Assembly (NCBI RefSeq): GCF_020711235.1 | Contig: NZ_JAJFAV010000015.1 | Location: 1-64,000 of the forward strand | Reading direction: 5' to 3' | Length of the DNA stretch: 64,000 nt | Origin: Hymenobacter sp. 15J16-1T3B | GTDB taxonomy: Bacteria > Bacteroidota > Bacteroidia > Cytophagales > Hymenobacteraceae | Made by a program: the position numbers and the translations under genes | Notes under the pieces: generated by a model | Database searches by the model: none | Told to the model about the DNA's origin: nothing | The model's input: only the letters and a program-made list of their open reading frames with translations | Part shown: piece after piece, positions 44,987 to 53,930 of the stretch | Numbering within the stretch: position 1 is the first letter of the stretch | Layout of the letters: each line of letters starts with the position of its first letter

Positions 44987-46594
44987 CTAAAACGGCGGAT
45001 CCTCGTTGGCAAAGTTGCTCTTCGGGAACGGCTGCGGCGAAGGCGGCGCGTCGTTCATGCGCGAGCCGAGGCGGATGGTGTTCGGTGCAAAGCCCGGGTC
45101 GGGCTCGTCGAAGGTGCTGGCCGGCAGCTGCCCGGTGTTGTAGCTGGCCTCGGGCGCGAAGCCCCCCTGCCCGTCCAAGTCCATGAACTTGGTGAAGCGG
45201 CCGATAAACTTCAGCGGCACGTTGTCGAGGCCGCCGTTCCGGTGCTTGGCAATGATAACCTCGCCCACACCCTGCGTGGGGTTACCCATTTCGTCCTCGG
45301 TGATGCCGTAGTACTCAGGGCGGTAGAGGAACATTACCATGTCGGCGTCCTGCTCGATGGAGCCGGATTCGCGCAGGTCACTGAGCTGCGGGCGCTTGTC
45401 GCCGCCGCGGGTTTCTACCGAACGCGAAAGCTGCGAGAGGGCAATAACCGGGATGTTCAGTTCCTTGGCAATGCCCTTGAGGGCGCGCGAAATCGAGGCA
45501 ATTTCCTGTTCGCGGTTGCCGCCCGGCTTGCCGTCCCCGTTGCCGGTCATCAGCTGCAGGTAGTCGATGATGATCATCTGAATGTCGTGGTGCGACTTCA
45601 GACGGCGGCACTTGGTGCGCAGCTCGCGGATGCTCAGGCCCGGGGTATCGTCGATGAAAATGGGCGCGTTAGAGAGCGTGGCAATCTTGTGGTTGAGCTG
45701 CTGCCACTCGTAGTCCGCGAGGTTGCCCTTCTTGATTTTCTCGGAGTCCAGCTCGGCCTCGGCCGAAATCAGGCGGTTCACGAGCTGAATCGAGGACATT
45801 TCCAGCGAGAAGAAGGCCACGGCTTTCTTGTCCATCACCGCCGCGTTGCGCATGCACGACAGCACAAAGGCCGTCTTACCCATGGCCGGGCGGGCGGCAA
45901 TGATGATGAGGTCCGACTTCTGCCAGCCCGAGGTCACGCGGTCCAGGGCCATCATACCCGACGTTACGCCGGTGAGGCCGCCGGTTTGCTTGCTCTTTTC
46001 TTCCAGTTCCTTGATGGCCTTGCCCATCAGGCTGCGCATGTCGTCGAAGTTCTTGCGAATGTTCGACTCCGACACCTCAAACAGGGCCTGCTCGGTCTGG
46101 TCCAAGAGGTTGAACACGTCCTGGGTATCCTCGTAGGCGTCGCGCTGCACCGTGGAGGCAATGGCAATCAGCTCGCGCTTGATGGCGTGCTCGGTGATGA
46201 TGCGCGCGTGCGTCTCGATGTTGGCCGCCGACTGAATGCGGTAGGTCAGCTGGGCCACGTACTGCGGGCCGCCGGCCATTTCCAGGGTGCCCATGGTGCG
46301 CAGTTCCTGCGTCACCGTGAGAATGTCGATGGGCTCGGTTTTGTCGAACAGGCTCAGAATGGCCTGAAAAATCTGCTGGTGGGATTCTTTGTAAAAGCTC
46401 TTGGGCTTGAGAATGTCGATGACGCTGGTCAGCGCATCTTTTTCCAGCATGAGCGCGCCCAGCACGGCGGCCTCGAGGTCGAGGGCCTGCGGGGGCAGCT
46501 TGCCGGTGGGCGCGGAAGGCATCACCGGACGGTTCCAGGCTTTGTGGGCCCTGGCGGCCAGTTGTTTAACGCGGCTATTGCTGTCGTCCATCAT
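44987..46594 (-). CDS. dnaB: Replicative DNA helicase DnaB
   Basis: A 535-residue hexameric helicase that unwinds DNA at the replication fork. The N-terminal domain begins LPPQALDLEAAVLGALMLEK. The RecA-like domain has the Walker A motif ARPAMGKTAFVLSC, Walker B-type IIIDYLQLMTG, SQLSRSVETR and DLRESGSIEQDADMVMFL. The C-terminal 40 residues are polar and extended. No intein is present. It is divergent from mpl; a TATTTTTG -7 box lies 43 nt upstream of the start. Confidence 0.97.
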   Translation of the reverse strand: MMDDSNSRVKQLAARAHKAWNRPVMPSAPTGKLPPQALDLEAAVLGALMLEKDALTSVIDILKPKSFYKESHQQIFQAILSLFDKTEPIDILTVTQELRTMGTLEMAGGPQYVAQLTYRIQSAANIETHARIITEHAIKRELIAIASTVQRDAYEDTQDVFNLLDQTEQALFEVSESNIRKNFDDMRSLMGKAIKELEEKSKQTGGLTGVTSGMMALDRVTSGWQKSDLIIIAARPAMGKTAFVLSCMRNAAVMDKKAVAFFSLEMSSIQLVNRLISAEAELDSEKIKKGNLADYEWQQLNHKIATLSNAPIFIDDTPGLSIRELRTKCRRLKSHHDIQMIIIDYLQLMTGNGDGKPGGNREQEIASISRALKGIAKELNIPVIALSQLSRSVETRGGDKRPQLSDLRESGSIEQDADMVMFLYRPEYYGITEDEMGNPTQGVGEVIIAKHRNGGLDNVPLKFIGRFTKFMDLDGQGGFAPEASYNTGQLPASTFDEPDPGFAPNTIRLGSRMNDAPPSPQPFPKSNFANEDPPF

Positions 46595-46637
46595 CGTGCG
46601 GCTGCTCCTCTCGGTCCGAAAATACGGAAAGGGGTGT

Positions 46638-46645
46638 CAAAAATA
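46638..46645 (-). promoter_or_regulatory. -7 promoter element (TATTTTTG) of dnaB
   Basis: A perfect TAnnTTTG box on the minus strand, 43 nt before the dnaB ATG. No clear -33 partner is seen. Confidence 0.5.
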
Positions 46646-46725
46646 CGGCCGAGCCGGGTATTTATTGGCGTTGATTGCGGAAGGAGTTTTCGCTACTTTG
46701 CCCCTATTGCCCCGGCGCCAATGCC

Positions 46726-46752
46726 TTGGCCCGGGCGGGCTTATTACCTTTG
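46726..46752 (+). promoter_or_regulatory. Promoter of mpl (TTG, 16 nt, TACCTTTG)
   Basis: TTG at 46726-46728 and a perfect TACCTTTG at 46745-46752 lie about 75 nt before the mpl ATG. The spacer is a little short. Confidence 0.6.
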
Positions 46753-46825
46753 CCGCCCGGCTGTTTACGGCCGGCCCGGCTTTTCGGCCGGGTCCACCCC
46801 ACAGTAGCGCACCCCGACTGCCCGC

Positions 46826-48211
46826 ATGGCTTACCCCCCGTACCGGCGCGTCCACCTGATTGCGGTGGGCGGCAGCATCATGCACAACCTGGCCCTGGCC
46901 CTGCACCAGCAAGGCGTGCACGTCACCGGCTCCGACGACGAAATCTTTGACCCGGCCCGCACCCGCCTGCACAAGGCCGGCCTGCTGCCCGCCGACATGG
47001 GCTGGGACGCGGCCCGCATCACCCCCGACCTCGACGCGGTCATCGTGGGCATGCACGCCCGCCCCGACAACCCCGAGCTGCACCGCGCCCAGGAGCTGGG
47101 CCTGCGCGTGTTTTCCTTCCCCGAGTTCATCTACGAGGCCAGCAAGGACAAGCAGCGCATCGTCATCGGCGGCTCGCACGGCAAAACCAGCATCACCTCG
47201 CTGATTTTGCACGTGCTGCGCTACCACGGCCGCGAGTTCGACTACGCCGTGGGCGCCCAGCTCGAGGGCTTCGACCTGATGGTGAAGCTCACCGACTCGG
47301 CCCCGATTATCGTCATCGAGGGCGACGAGTACCTCTCCTCGCCGGTGGACCGCCGCCCGAAGTTTCACCTCTACCAACACCACATCGGGGTAATTTCCGG
47401 CATCAGCTGGGACCACATCAACGTGTTTCCGACCGAGGAAATCTACCGCGAGCAGTTCGCCATTTTTGCCAAGATGACGCCCAAGGCCGGCGTGCTCATC
47501 TTCGACCAGGACGACGAGCAGGCGCAGCTGGTGAGCGTGCCCTCGAACCCCGACGTGAAGTACGTGGGCTACGGCCCGCACGAAAACGTGATTCGCAACG
47601 GGCAGACCTTCCTTATCACCAAGAAGGACGAGCTGGTGCCGATTCAGGTGTTCGGCGAGCATAACCTGCGCAACATCTCGGCCGCCCGCGAGGTGTGCAA
47701 GCAGCTGGGCATCAAGGGCAAGGACTTCTACGAAGCCATTGCCTCGTTCAAAGGCGCGGCCCGCCGCCTGGAGCTGGTGAAGCAGGGCAACACGTCGGTG
47801 GTCTACAAAGACTTCGCCCACGCCCCGAGCAAGCTGAAAGCCACTTCAACGGCCTTTAAGCGCCAGTTTCCGGAGCGCCGGCTGGTGGCTTGCCTGGAAC
47901 TGCACACGTTCAGCTCGTTGAACCCGGCCTTTCTGCCCCAGTACGCCGGCACCTTCGACGCGCCCGACGTGGCCGTGGTGTATTTCAACCCGCAGGTGCT
48001 GGCCCACAAGCGCCTGGCCCCGCTGAGCGAGGCCCAGGTCGCCGAGGCCTTTCAGCGCCCCGATTTGCGCGTGTTTACCGACAGCCGGGCGCTGGCGGCT
48101 TTCCTGCGCGAGCAAGACTGGCACCAGGCCAACCTGCTGATGATGACCTCCGGTACCTTCGACGGGCTGGATCTGGTGCAGCTGGCGGGCGAAGTGACGG
48201 GCCAGCAATAA
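46826..48211 (+). CDS. mpl: UDP-N-acetylmuramate:L-Ala-gamma-D-Glu-meso-Dap ligase Mpl
   Basis: A 461-residue Mur-ligase family enzyme that attaches recycled murein tripeptide to UDP-MurNAc in the cytoplasm. VHLIAVGGSIMHNLALALHQ is the N-terminal nucleotide-binding loop, VIGGSHGKTSITSLI the ATP P-loop, and GDEYLSSPVDRRPKF and ISWDHINVFPT are the Mpl-type central blocks. The C-terminal domain has YKDFAHAPSKLKATSTAF. The GDEY and DHINVF blocks separate it from MurC. Length is normal. It is divergent from dnaB and followed by a strong terminator. Confidence 0.93.
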   Translation: MAYPPYRRVHLIAVGGSIMHNLALALHQQGVHVTGSDDEIFDPARTRLHKAGLLPADMGWDAARITPDLDAVIVGMHARPDNPELHRAQELGLRVFSFPEFIYEASKDKQRIVIGGSHGKTSITSLILHVLRYHGREFDYAVGAQLEGFDLMVKLTDSAPIIVIEGDEYLSSPVDRRPKFHLYQHHIGVISGISWDHINVFPTEEIYREQFAIFAKMTPKAGVLIFDQDDEQAQLVSVPSNPDVKYVGYGPHENVIRNGQTFLITKKDELVPIQVFGEHNLRNISAAREVCKQLGIKGKDFYEAIASFKGAARRLELVKQGNTSVVYKDFAHAPSKLKATSTAFKRQFPERRLVACLELHTFSSLNPAFLPQYAGTFDAPDVAVVYFNPQVLAHKRLAPLSEAQVAEAFQRPDLRVFTDSRALAAFLREQDWHQANLLMMTSGTFDGLDLVQLAGEVTGQQ

Positions 48212-48230
48212 TCGGCTGGGCTTGTTTTCG

Positions 48231-48283
48231 AAACGCCCCGTCCGGGCTGCCGCAGGTGCGGGCAGCCCGGACGGGGCGTTTTT
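48231..48283 (+). terminator. Strong terminator (21-bp stem)
   Basis: The arms 48231-48251 and 48261-48281 pair perfectly around a 9-nt loop and run into T residues. It lies between mpl and the convergent T9SS cargo gene and may work in both directions. Confidence 0.92.
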
Positions 48284-48308
48284 GCCTTTGCCGACCATAG
48301 CCTGGGCG

Positions 48309-49739
48309 CTACTCCCGCACCAGCCGCAGCGTACGCAGTTGCCCGGCTTGGCGCAGCAGCAGCGCGTACACGCCCGGGGGCCAGTGGGCCGCTTCGGGCA
48401 GCTCCAGGCGCTGATTGCCGGCGGTGAGGTGCAGCTCCCGCTGGAGCACGGTGCGGCCCAGGGCGTCGGTCAGGCGCAGGGTGGCGGGGCCGGCCTGGGC
48501 GGCGCGGATGAGCAGGGTGCTAGCGGTGGCGGTGGGATTGGGGTAGGCCTGCACCAGCAGCTCCGCCCCCGCCGGCCCGGCCAGGGTGCGCACCTCCGAG
48601 AGCGTGGCGGTGCCGTCTTGGTCGACCTGGCGCAGGCGGTAGTACACCAGCGGGGCGGCGTAGCGGCTCAGGTTGGCGTCGCGCAATTGGTACTCGCTGC
48701 GTTGGGTGCTGGTGCCGCGGGCCCCGATGCGGCCGATTTCGCGAAACGTGCGGCCGTCCGGACTGCTTTCTACGGCGAAATAGGCGCTGTTGCGTTCCTG
48801 AGCCGTGGCCCAGCGCAGCAGCGCCGCTTCCCCTTCCCGCTCGGCCGTGAAACTGAGCAGCACCACCGGCAGCGGATTGGCGGCGTTGCTGACGGTAAAG
48901 CGTCCGAAGGCGGCCGTGCTAATGCTGATGCTGCGCGCCGACGCATCGACGTAGGGTCCGGCAGCCTGCCAAGCGGCGGCAGGTTGCTCCTGCCGCCATA
49001 CCCGCGCCTGCCCAAAACCGCTGAGTCCGTTGTCGTCGTCGGGCAGCCAGCTGAGGGCCAGCGGCACCGGGGCGGTGGGGGCTTGCGCGGCTTCGATGGT
49101 CCATACCCGGTCGATGCCGCGGGCGCCGGCGCCGAGGTTGGTGCCGTAGCTCAGGTCGGCGGCTTGCAGCCCGGCCGTGCGGGTGATGCTGACCGTGCCC
49201 AGGTTCTGGCCGCTGCCGTCGAGGGTGGCGCCGAGGCCAAAGTCGGTGGGGCCGGTGACGGTGCTGCGGGTCACGCGCACGTTGCCTTGCACGTAGTGGC
49301 CGGGTCCTTCGCCCGAAAGCGTGGCCCCGGCCCCGAGTTGCACCGCCGCCGTGCGCCCCGTGCGCACCATGCCCTCGACGACCAGCTGCTGGCCGATGAC
49401 CACATCCTGGGGCACGCGCAGCAGGCCAGGACCGCCAAGCACCCGCACCTGCGCGAGACTGGCCGCGCCGGGCAGCAGGCGGCCATTGCGGAGCAGCACC
49501 CAGCCGCTGGCAGTGAGCGTGCCGGCATTGGTGAGGCTGCCGCCCAGCTGCAAGGTACCCTCGATGGTGAGGGCGCCGCCCGCGCTGATTGCCAGGGAAT
49601 CAGCCACCAGCAGGGTGGCACCGGGCTGCACGGTGAGGGTGGCGCCGTTCACGTACACATTTTGCGCTTGAGCGGTCCATAGTGGCAGCGCCAGCAGGGC
49701 CAGCCAAGCGCCGTGGCGGGTAAAAGGGAGGAGCTTCAT
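48309..49739 (-). CDS. Secreted protein with T9SS type A sorting domain, 476 aa
   Basis: A 476-residue secreted protein. The signal peptide ends near residue 25 (LWTAQAQ). Residues about 26-140 are Gly/Leu/Ala-rich beta-helix-like repeats (VQPGATLLVADSLAISAGG, IEGTLQLGGSLTNAGTLTAS). A middle domain is followed by PLPVVLLSFTAEREGEAALL, a block common before T9SS tails, then a domain with YRLRQVDQDGTATLS. The last 85 residues are the sorting domain (LVQAYPNPTATASTLLI, WPPGVYALLLRQ). It is the third gene of a minus-strand operon; its ATG overlaps the previous stop by 1 bp. The first two products lack a sorting domain. Confidence 0.85.
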   Translation of the reverse strand: MKLLPFTRHGAWLALLALPLWTAQAQNVYVNGATLTVQPGATLLVADSLAISAGGALTIEGTLQLGGSLTNAGTLTASGWVLLRNGRLLPGAASLAQVRVLGGPGLLRVPQDVVIGQQLVVEGMVRTGRTAAVQLGAGATLSGEGPGHYVQGNVRVTRSTVTGPTDFGLGATLDGSGQNLGTVSITRTAGLQAADLSYGTNLGAGARGIDRVWTIEAAQAPTAPVPLALSWLPDDDNGLSGFGQARVWRQEQPAAAWQAAGPYVDASARSISISTAAFGRFTVSNAANPLPVVLLSFTAEREGEAALLRWATAQERNSAYFAVESSPDGRTFREIGRIGARGTSTQRSEYQLRDANLSRYAAPLVYYRLRQVDQDGTATLSEVRTLAGPAGAELLVQAYPNPTATASTLLIRAAQAGPATLRLTDALGRTVLQRELHLTAGNQRLELPEAAHWPPGVYALLLRQAGQLRTLRLVRE

Positions 49740-51649
49740 CAGTTGTCGCTGTAGGATATTTCCAGCCAGGTCGAGCCATTCCAGAGCAGTCGCAGCGCGT
49801 CGGCGGGGCCAAGCAGGTGGTGCTGGCTGAGGTTCACGCTCGGGCTGCCGTCGCGGATTTCGAAGGTGCCGCTGGTGCCCACGTTCTGCAGCACCAGCTG
49901 CTGCCCGGCCAGCGCGCCCGCTCCGAGCAGGATGGTGCGGTCGAAGCCGGACGTGCTGTTCGACGTCACGCGCAGCACCGTCCGGTTGTCGACCAGCACG
50001 GTTTGGTCGTCGGCGGTGAGGCCCACGGCACCGGTGCCGGCGGGGCGCAGGGCCAGGGCGCCGTCCACGTCGAGGCGCACCAGCGGGGCCGCGCTGCCCA
50101 GGGCCACGTTGCCGTCGGCCGCCCAGCGCAGGGCGGTGGTGGCGGCGCCGCCCGCCCGCCCGCCCAGGGCCCCGCCGCCGTGCCCGTAGAGCACCGGCCC
50201 GTCGATGGCTTGGCCGGCCCAAAGGCGCCCGCTGCCGTAGCGGCCCAGCCCGTCGTCGGTGGCGGTGCCGGCGCGCAGGTAGAGGTCCTGCTCGGGCAGG
50301 CGCACGGCGCTGGTGGCCACGCCGTTGCCCAGGTTGTCGGCGTTGGGCAAGGTCACAGCAGTTCCGCCGCCCAGGCTCAGCTGCAGGCCGCTCAGGCTCA
50401 GCGTGGGCGCCGGCTGCGACACCAACGCGCCGTCGGCGTTGATGCTCAGGGCCCGCGGTGCCTGGGGGCGGAAGGTCTGCAGCACGTTGCTCCCGCTGCC
50501 GTTGATCTGCCCGCTGATGGTCACCAGCAGGTCGCCGCTGACGGCCACGCCGAAAGTGTTGCCGGTGTTGGCCGAGCCCCGCAGCACCGGGTTGCCGGGG
50601 CCGGTCAAGTCGTAGGCCAGCAGAGTGTTGCTGGCGTTGTTGGTGCCCACCACGTACGCCCAGCCATTGCTCACCGCCACGTCGAGGCCGGTGATGCCCA
50701 GCGTGGCGGCGCCCACCGCCACCGGCCGGAACGGGTCGGCTATATCAAACTGCTGCAGCTGCCCCCCCAGGCTCACCACGCTGGCCCGGTCCGCCGTCAG
50801 GGTCAGGGCGCTGGCGCCGGTGGCCGCCCCGATGACGCCCTTGCGCACCGGCCGGTCCAGTCTGCCGAAGCCGAACAGCTGCAGCGAATAACTCGTGGCG
50901 TTGCCGGTGCATATCACGCCGACGGTGCTGTCGCGCGCGGCCACTTCATCCAGGCCCGCGCCGGTGCTAATGGTGCTCAGCAGCGTGGGCTGGCTGCCGG
51001 GCGTGTGCAGCGCCACGTCGTAGGCCATCAGCTCGTTGGTGGTGATGTTGGTGACGTAGGCCGTGGGGCCGCTCAGGGCCACGGCCTGCACCTGCCCGCC
51101 GGTGTTTATCGTGGCCAGCGCCACCGGCAGGGCGGTGCTCACGTCGAACACGGCGAGGGAAGAACCGCCTACCAGGCAGGCCCGCGGCCCGCTCACGGCC
51201 AGGCCCGTCGGCAAAAACGCCAGGGGTACCGAGTGCAGCAGCGCGGGGCTGCCGGGGTTGCTCAAATCAAACACCTGCAACGACGGCACGCTGTAGTTGG
51301 CCACGTAGGCGCGCTGGCCGAGCAGGGCCAGGCACCGGGCGTTGGCGGCAATGGGGACCGAGCCGAGCGGCGTCAGGGCCGGCGCCGTGGGGCTGCTGCC
51401 GTACAGGCCCGTGCCGGGCGCCAGGGTGCCGTCGGACTGGCCGCGGAGCAGGCGCGTATCGGCGCTGCCGAGGCCGCGCACGCGCACCGTGCCGTTCACG
51501 TCCAGCGTCTGGGTGGGCGCGTCGGTGCCGATGCCGAGCTGCTGCTGGGCCGCCCCGAGCAGGGGCAGCAGCAGCAATGCCGCCGTGCTCAGCCAACGGG
51601 CGGCCCGGCGCGGCGGCCGGTGGGGGTTCAGGGAAGTGTCGCGCTTCAT
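49739..51649 (-). CDS. Secreted repeat/propeller protein, tandem paralog 2, 636 aa
   Basis: A 636-residue exported protein (signal peptide to about residue 34). The start carries LGIGTDAPTQTLDVNGTVRV, a motif seen in Bacteroidota adhesin-like and tail-fibre-like proteins. Residues about 80-400 are repeats of about 45 residues such as SLQVFDLSNPGSPALLHSV and RAYVANYSVP, fitting an LVIVD-type beta-propeller. Residues about 430-540 are identical to the neighbouring paralog. The C-terminus (ALRLLWNGSTWLEISYSDN) lacks a T9SS domain. The function is unknown; a surface or structural role is inferred. It lies 11 bp downstream of its paralog and overlaps the next gene by 1 bp. Confidence 0.78.
   Translation of the reverse strand: MKRDTSLNPHRPPRRAARWLSTAALLLLPLLGAAQQQLGIGTDAPTQTLDVNGTVRVRGLGSADTRLLRGQSDGTLAPGTGLYGSSPTAPALTPLGSVPIAANARCLALLGQRAYVANYSVPSLQVFDLSNPGSPALLHSVPLAFLPTGLAVSGPRACLVGGSSLAVFDVSTALPVALATINTGGQVQAVALSGPTAYVTNITTNELMAYDVALHTPGSQPTLLSTISTGAGLDEVAARDSTVGVICTGNATSYSLQLFGFGRLDRPVRKGVIGAATGASALTLTADRASVVSLGGQLQQFDIADPFRPVAVGAATLGITGLDVAVSNGWAYVVGTNNASNTLLAYDLTGPGNPVLRGSANTGNTFGVAVSGDLLVTISGQINGSGSNVLQTFRPQAPRALSINADGALVSQPAPTLSLSGLQLSLGGGTAVTLPNADNLGNGVATSAVRLPEQDLYLRAGTATDDGLGRYGSGRLWAGQAIDGPVLYGHGGGALGGRAGGAATTALRWAADGNVALGSAAPLVRLDVDGALALRPAGTGAVGLTADDQTVLVDNRTVLRVTSNSTSGFDRTILLGAGALAGQQLVLQNVGTSGTFEIRDGSPSVNLSQHHLLGPADALRLLWNGSTWLEISYSDN
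50046..50339 (-). repeat. 294-bp direct repeat, copy within paralog 2
   Basis: Identical by eye over its whole length to 51962-52255 (offset 1916 bp). It encodes the block from about DNLGNGVATSAVRL to DGALALRP in both proteins. Flanking sequence diverges at once, pointing to recent gene conversion. Confidence 0.9.
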
Positions 51650-51660
51650 GGGTCCGGGCC

Positions 51661-53598
51661 TTAGTTATTGCTGAAGGAAAGCTGCAGCCACTTGGCGCCG
51701 GTCCACACGAGTTGCAGCACGTCGGCCGGGCCCAGGGCTACGCTGGTGCCGGTCAGCTCGACGGAGGCGCCTTCTTCCAGGGAGAAGCTGCCGGTGCTGC
51801 CCGCGTTTTCGAGCAGCAGCATCTGCCCGGGCACCAGGCCCGCGCTCAGCACCGCCACCCGCTGCCCGGGGCTGTTATTGTCGGAGGTCAGCCGCAGGTA
51901 GGAACTGTTGCCTACCGTCACGGCCTGGTTGTTGGCCGTCAGCGCCACCGGGGCGGCGGGTCGCAGGGCCAGGGCGCCGTCCACGTCGAGGCGCACCAGC
52001 GGGGCCGCGCTGCCCAGGGCCACGTTGCCGTCGGCCGCCCAGCGCAGGGCGGTGGTGGCGGCGCCGCCCGCCCGCCCGCCCAGGGCCCCGCCGCCGTGCC
52101 CGTAGAGCACCGGCCCGTCGATGGCTTGGCCGGCCCAAAGGCGCCCGCTGCCGTAGCGGCCCAGCCCGTCGTCGGTGGCGGTGCCGGCGCGCAGGTAGAG
52201 GTCCTGCTCGGGCAGGCGCACGGCGCTGGTGGCCACGCCGTTGCCCAGGTTGTCGCCGGTGCTGGGTAGGGTGACGGCGTTGCCCCCGCTGATGCTCAGC
52301 GTCTGCCCGCTCAGGCTCAGCGTGGGGGTGGGCAGCGAGGCCAGGGTGCCGTCGGCATTCACCGTCACCAGGCGCGGCGGGCCCGCCTGCACCAGCTGGT
52401 ACTCGCGCAACTCCCCGGTGCGCAGGGTAGCATCGATGGTGCGCAGCAGAAACACCGACGAGCCGACGCGCACCACGTCGCCCTGCACGTTGCCGGCGGG
52501 CGGCAGCACCACCTGGCTCACTTGGCTCAAAGCCGCCGGGTTGCTCAGGTCCACCACCGTCAGCGCGCGCAGGTTCATCAGGTAAGCTAGGCCGTTGTGC
52601 ACGGTCAGGTTGATGGCGGGGCCCGCCGAGCCGGTGTTTAATGAGCCCAGGGAAGCCACGCCGGCGGGCCCCGTCAGGTCATAGGCGTAGAGGATATTGG
52701 AGGAAACAGCGTACGCCCGCGTGCCTTCCAGCACAATTTTGGTCGCGTACCCACTCATCGTCACCGTGCCCAGCGAGGTCGGGCTGGCCAGCGTGCTAAT
52801 GTCGAAGGCTTCGATCTGCCCGGTGCTGCCGGAGCCGTACTCCGCCACGTACGCCCGGGTGCCGGCGGCGTTCAGGGCTACCGCTTCGCCGGCGGAGGCC
52901 GTGGGAATGGTAGCCAGCAGCAGCGGGGTGGCAGCGGCCGGGTTGCTCAGGTCGAAGACGCGCAAGGTCGGCGTGGAGAGGTTGCCGCTGAGCACGAAGG
53001 CCGTGTTGCCTTGCATGGCCAGACCGCGCGGGTTGGACCCGATGGAATAAGTGTTCAGCAAGGCTGGCGCCGCGGGGTTGCTCACGTCGATGAGCTGCAT
53101 CCGCCCGCCGCTTGAGCTGATGACGACAAGCATGTTGCCCGCGCCGTTGAGGGCCATTTTGTAAACGATGGTGCCCGTGGCGAGGGTACTCAGCAGCGCG
53201 GGCGCCCCGGCGTTGCTCACGTTGTAGATCTTGACCAGGCCGCCGGCACCGCTCATGCTTATGCCCAGTTCGTACAGCAGGCTACCGCGCGTTTCGGCCC
53301 ACACCGGGGATTCGCCGAGCGTGGTGGGCGCGCCCAGCAGGCCGGGCAGGTCGCCGGTGGCCTGGGCGTTGTAGAAGGAAGGCGTCAGGCCCAGGGTGCC
53401 GTCGGGCTGCACCGTCACGAGGCGGCTGTCGCCGGCGCCGCTGAGGCCGCGCACGCGCAGGCCGCCGTTGACGTCGAGCGTTTGTGTGGGCTGGGTGGTG
53501 TTGATGCCCACGTTCTGGGCCGCTCCCCGGCCGGGCAGCAGCGCCAGCAGGAGCAACAAAACAACCACCCGGCCGGGCCAGGAGAAAAGGTTGCGCAT
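51661..53598 (-). CDS. Secreted repeat/propeller protein, tandem paralog 1, 645 aa
   Basis: A 645-residue exported protein, first gene of the operon. The signal peptide ends near residue 28 (LLPGRGAAQ). NVGINTTQPTQTLDVNGGLR follows, then propeller-type repeats (VKIYNVSNAGAPALLSTLA, MQLIDVSNPAAPALLNTY, LRVFDLSNPAAATPLLL). The identical segment shared with paralog 2 comes next, and the C-terminus (VLQLVWTGAKWLQLSFSNN) is similar to that of paralog 2. There is no T9SS domain. I chose ATG 53598 for the signal peptide; 53649 is in frame but adds polar residues. The role is unknown. A hybrid sensor-regulator gene lies directly upstream and could control the operon. Confidence 0.78.
   Translation of the reverse strand: MRNLFSWPGRVVVLLLLLALLPGRGAAQNVGINTTQPTQTLDVNGGLRVRGLSGAGDSRLVTVQPDGTLGLTPSFYNAQATGDLPGLLGAPTTLGESPVWAETRGSLLYELGISMSGAGGLVKIYNVSNAGAPALLSTLATGTIVYKMALNGAGNMLVVISSSGGRMQLIDVSNPAAPALLNTYSIGSNPRGLAMQGNTAFVLSGNLSTPTLRVFDLSNPAAATPLLLATIPTASAGEAVALNAAGTRAYVAEYGSGSTGQIEAFDISTLASPTSLGTVTMSGYATKIVLEGTRAYAVSSNILYAYDLTGPAGVASLGSLNTGSAGPAINLTVHNGLAYLMNLRALTVVDLSNPAALSQVSQVVLPPAGNVQGDVVRVGSSVFLLRTIDATLRTGELREYQLVQAGPPRLVTVNADGTLASLPTPTLSLSGQTLSISGGNAVTLPSTGDNLGNGVATSAVRLPEQDLYLRAGTATDDGLGRYGSGRLWAGQAIDGPVLYGHGGGALGGRAGGAATTALRWAADGNVALGSAAPLVRLDVDGALALRPAAPVALTANNQAVTVGNSSYLRLTSDNNSPGQRVAVLSAGLVPGQMLLLENAGSTGSFSLEEGASVELTGTSVALGPADVLQLVWTGAKWLQLSFSNN
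51962..52255 (-). repeat. 294-bp direct repeat, copy within paralog 1
   Basis: Partner of 50046-50339; no difference seen by eye, while flanking coding sequence is only partly similar. Confidence 0.9.
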
Positions 53599-53870
53599 AG
53601 GAAACTGCGGTTGAGTAGATGACAGAAAATCGGAGTGAGCGGGCCGCACGCCGGGGCCGGCCGGAACGCGGCCAGACCGGCCCGGGCAGGCGCTTTGCCA
53701 AGACCCGCGGCGGCCGTTTTACATTCTTCCGATAAAGTTCTGTGGTCTTCCCTCCCACCGGGTCGCTGCGCTTGCCAATGTGGTTTGGCCCGCTGCCAGC
53801 CCGCCCCGTGGCAGCCACGCCGACCAGATTGGCAGAAATTCGGCCCTGCGGCGCGGACTCGGCGGGCACT

Positions 53871-53900
53871 AAAAACCCGCCACGGCTAGGCCGTGGCGGG
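53871..53900 (-). terminator. Terminator of the hybrid sensor-regulator gene
   Basis: An 11-bp stem (53876-53886 with 53890-53900) with a 3-nt loop is followed on the minus strand by five T residues. The rest of the gap 53599-53930 shows nothing clear. Confidence 0.85.
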
Positions 53901-53930
53901 CATGAGCAGTCCGGCAACAGTGCAGCCGCT

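Noticed and set aside
46637-47821. 394-codon open frame antisense to mpl
   Set aside because: The product is Val/His/Gly-rich nonsense typical of the complement of GC-rich coding DNA, and mpl on the other strand is certain. The same holds for the long antisense frames at 16431-18254, 25592-27469 and 34875-36242.
49739-53598. Phage tail-fibre genes, hence a prophage
   Set aside because: The GIGT and LDVNG motifs occur in many Bacteroidota surface proteins. No capsid, terminase, portal or integrase genes are near, and both proteins have signal peptides.
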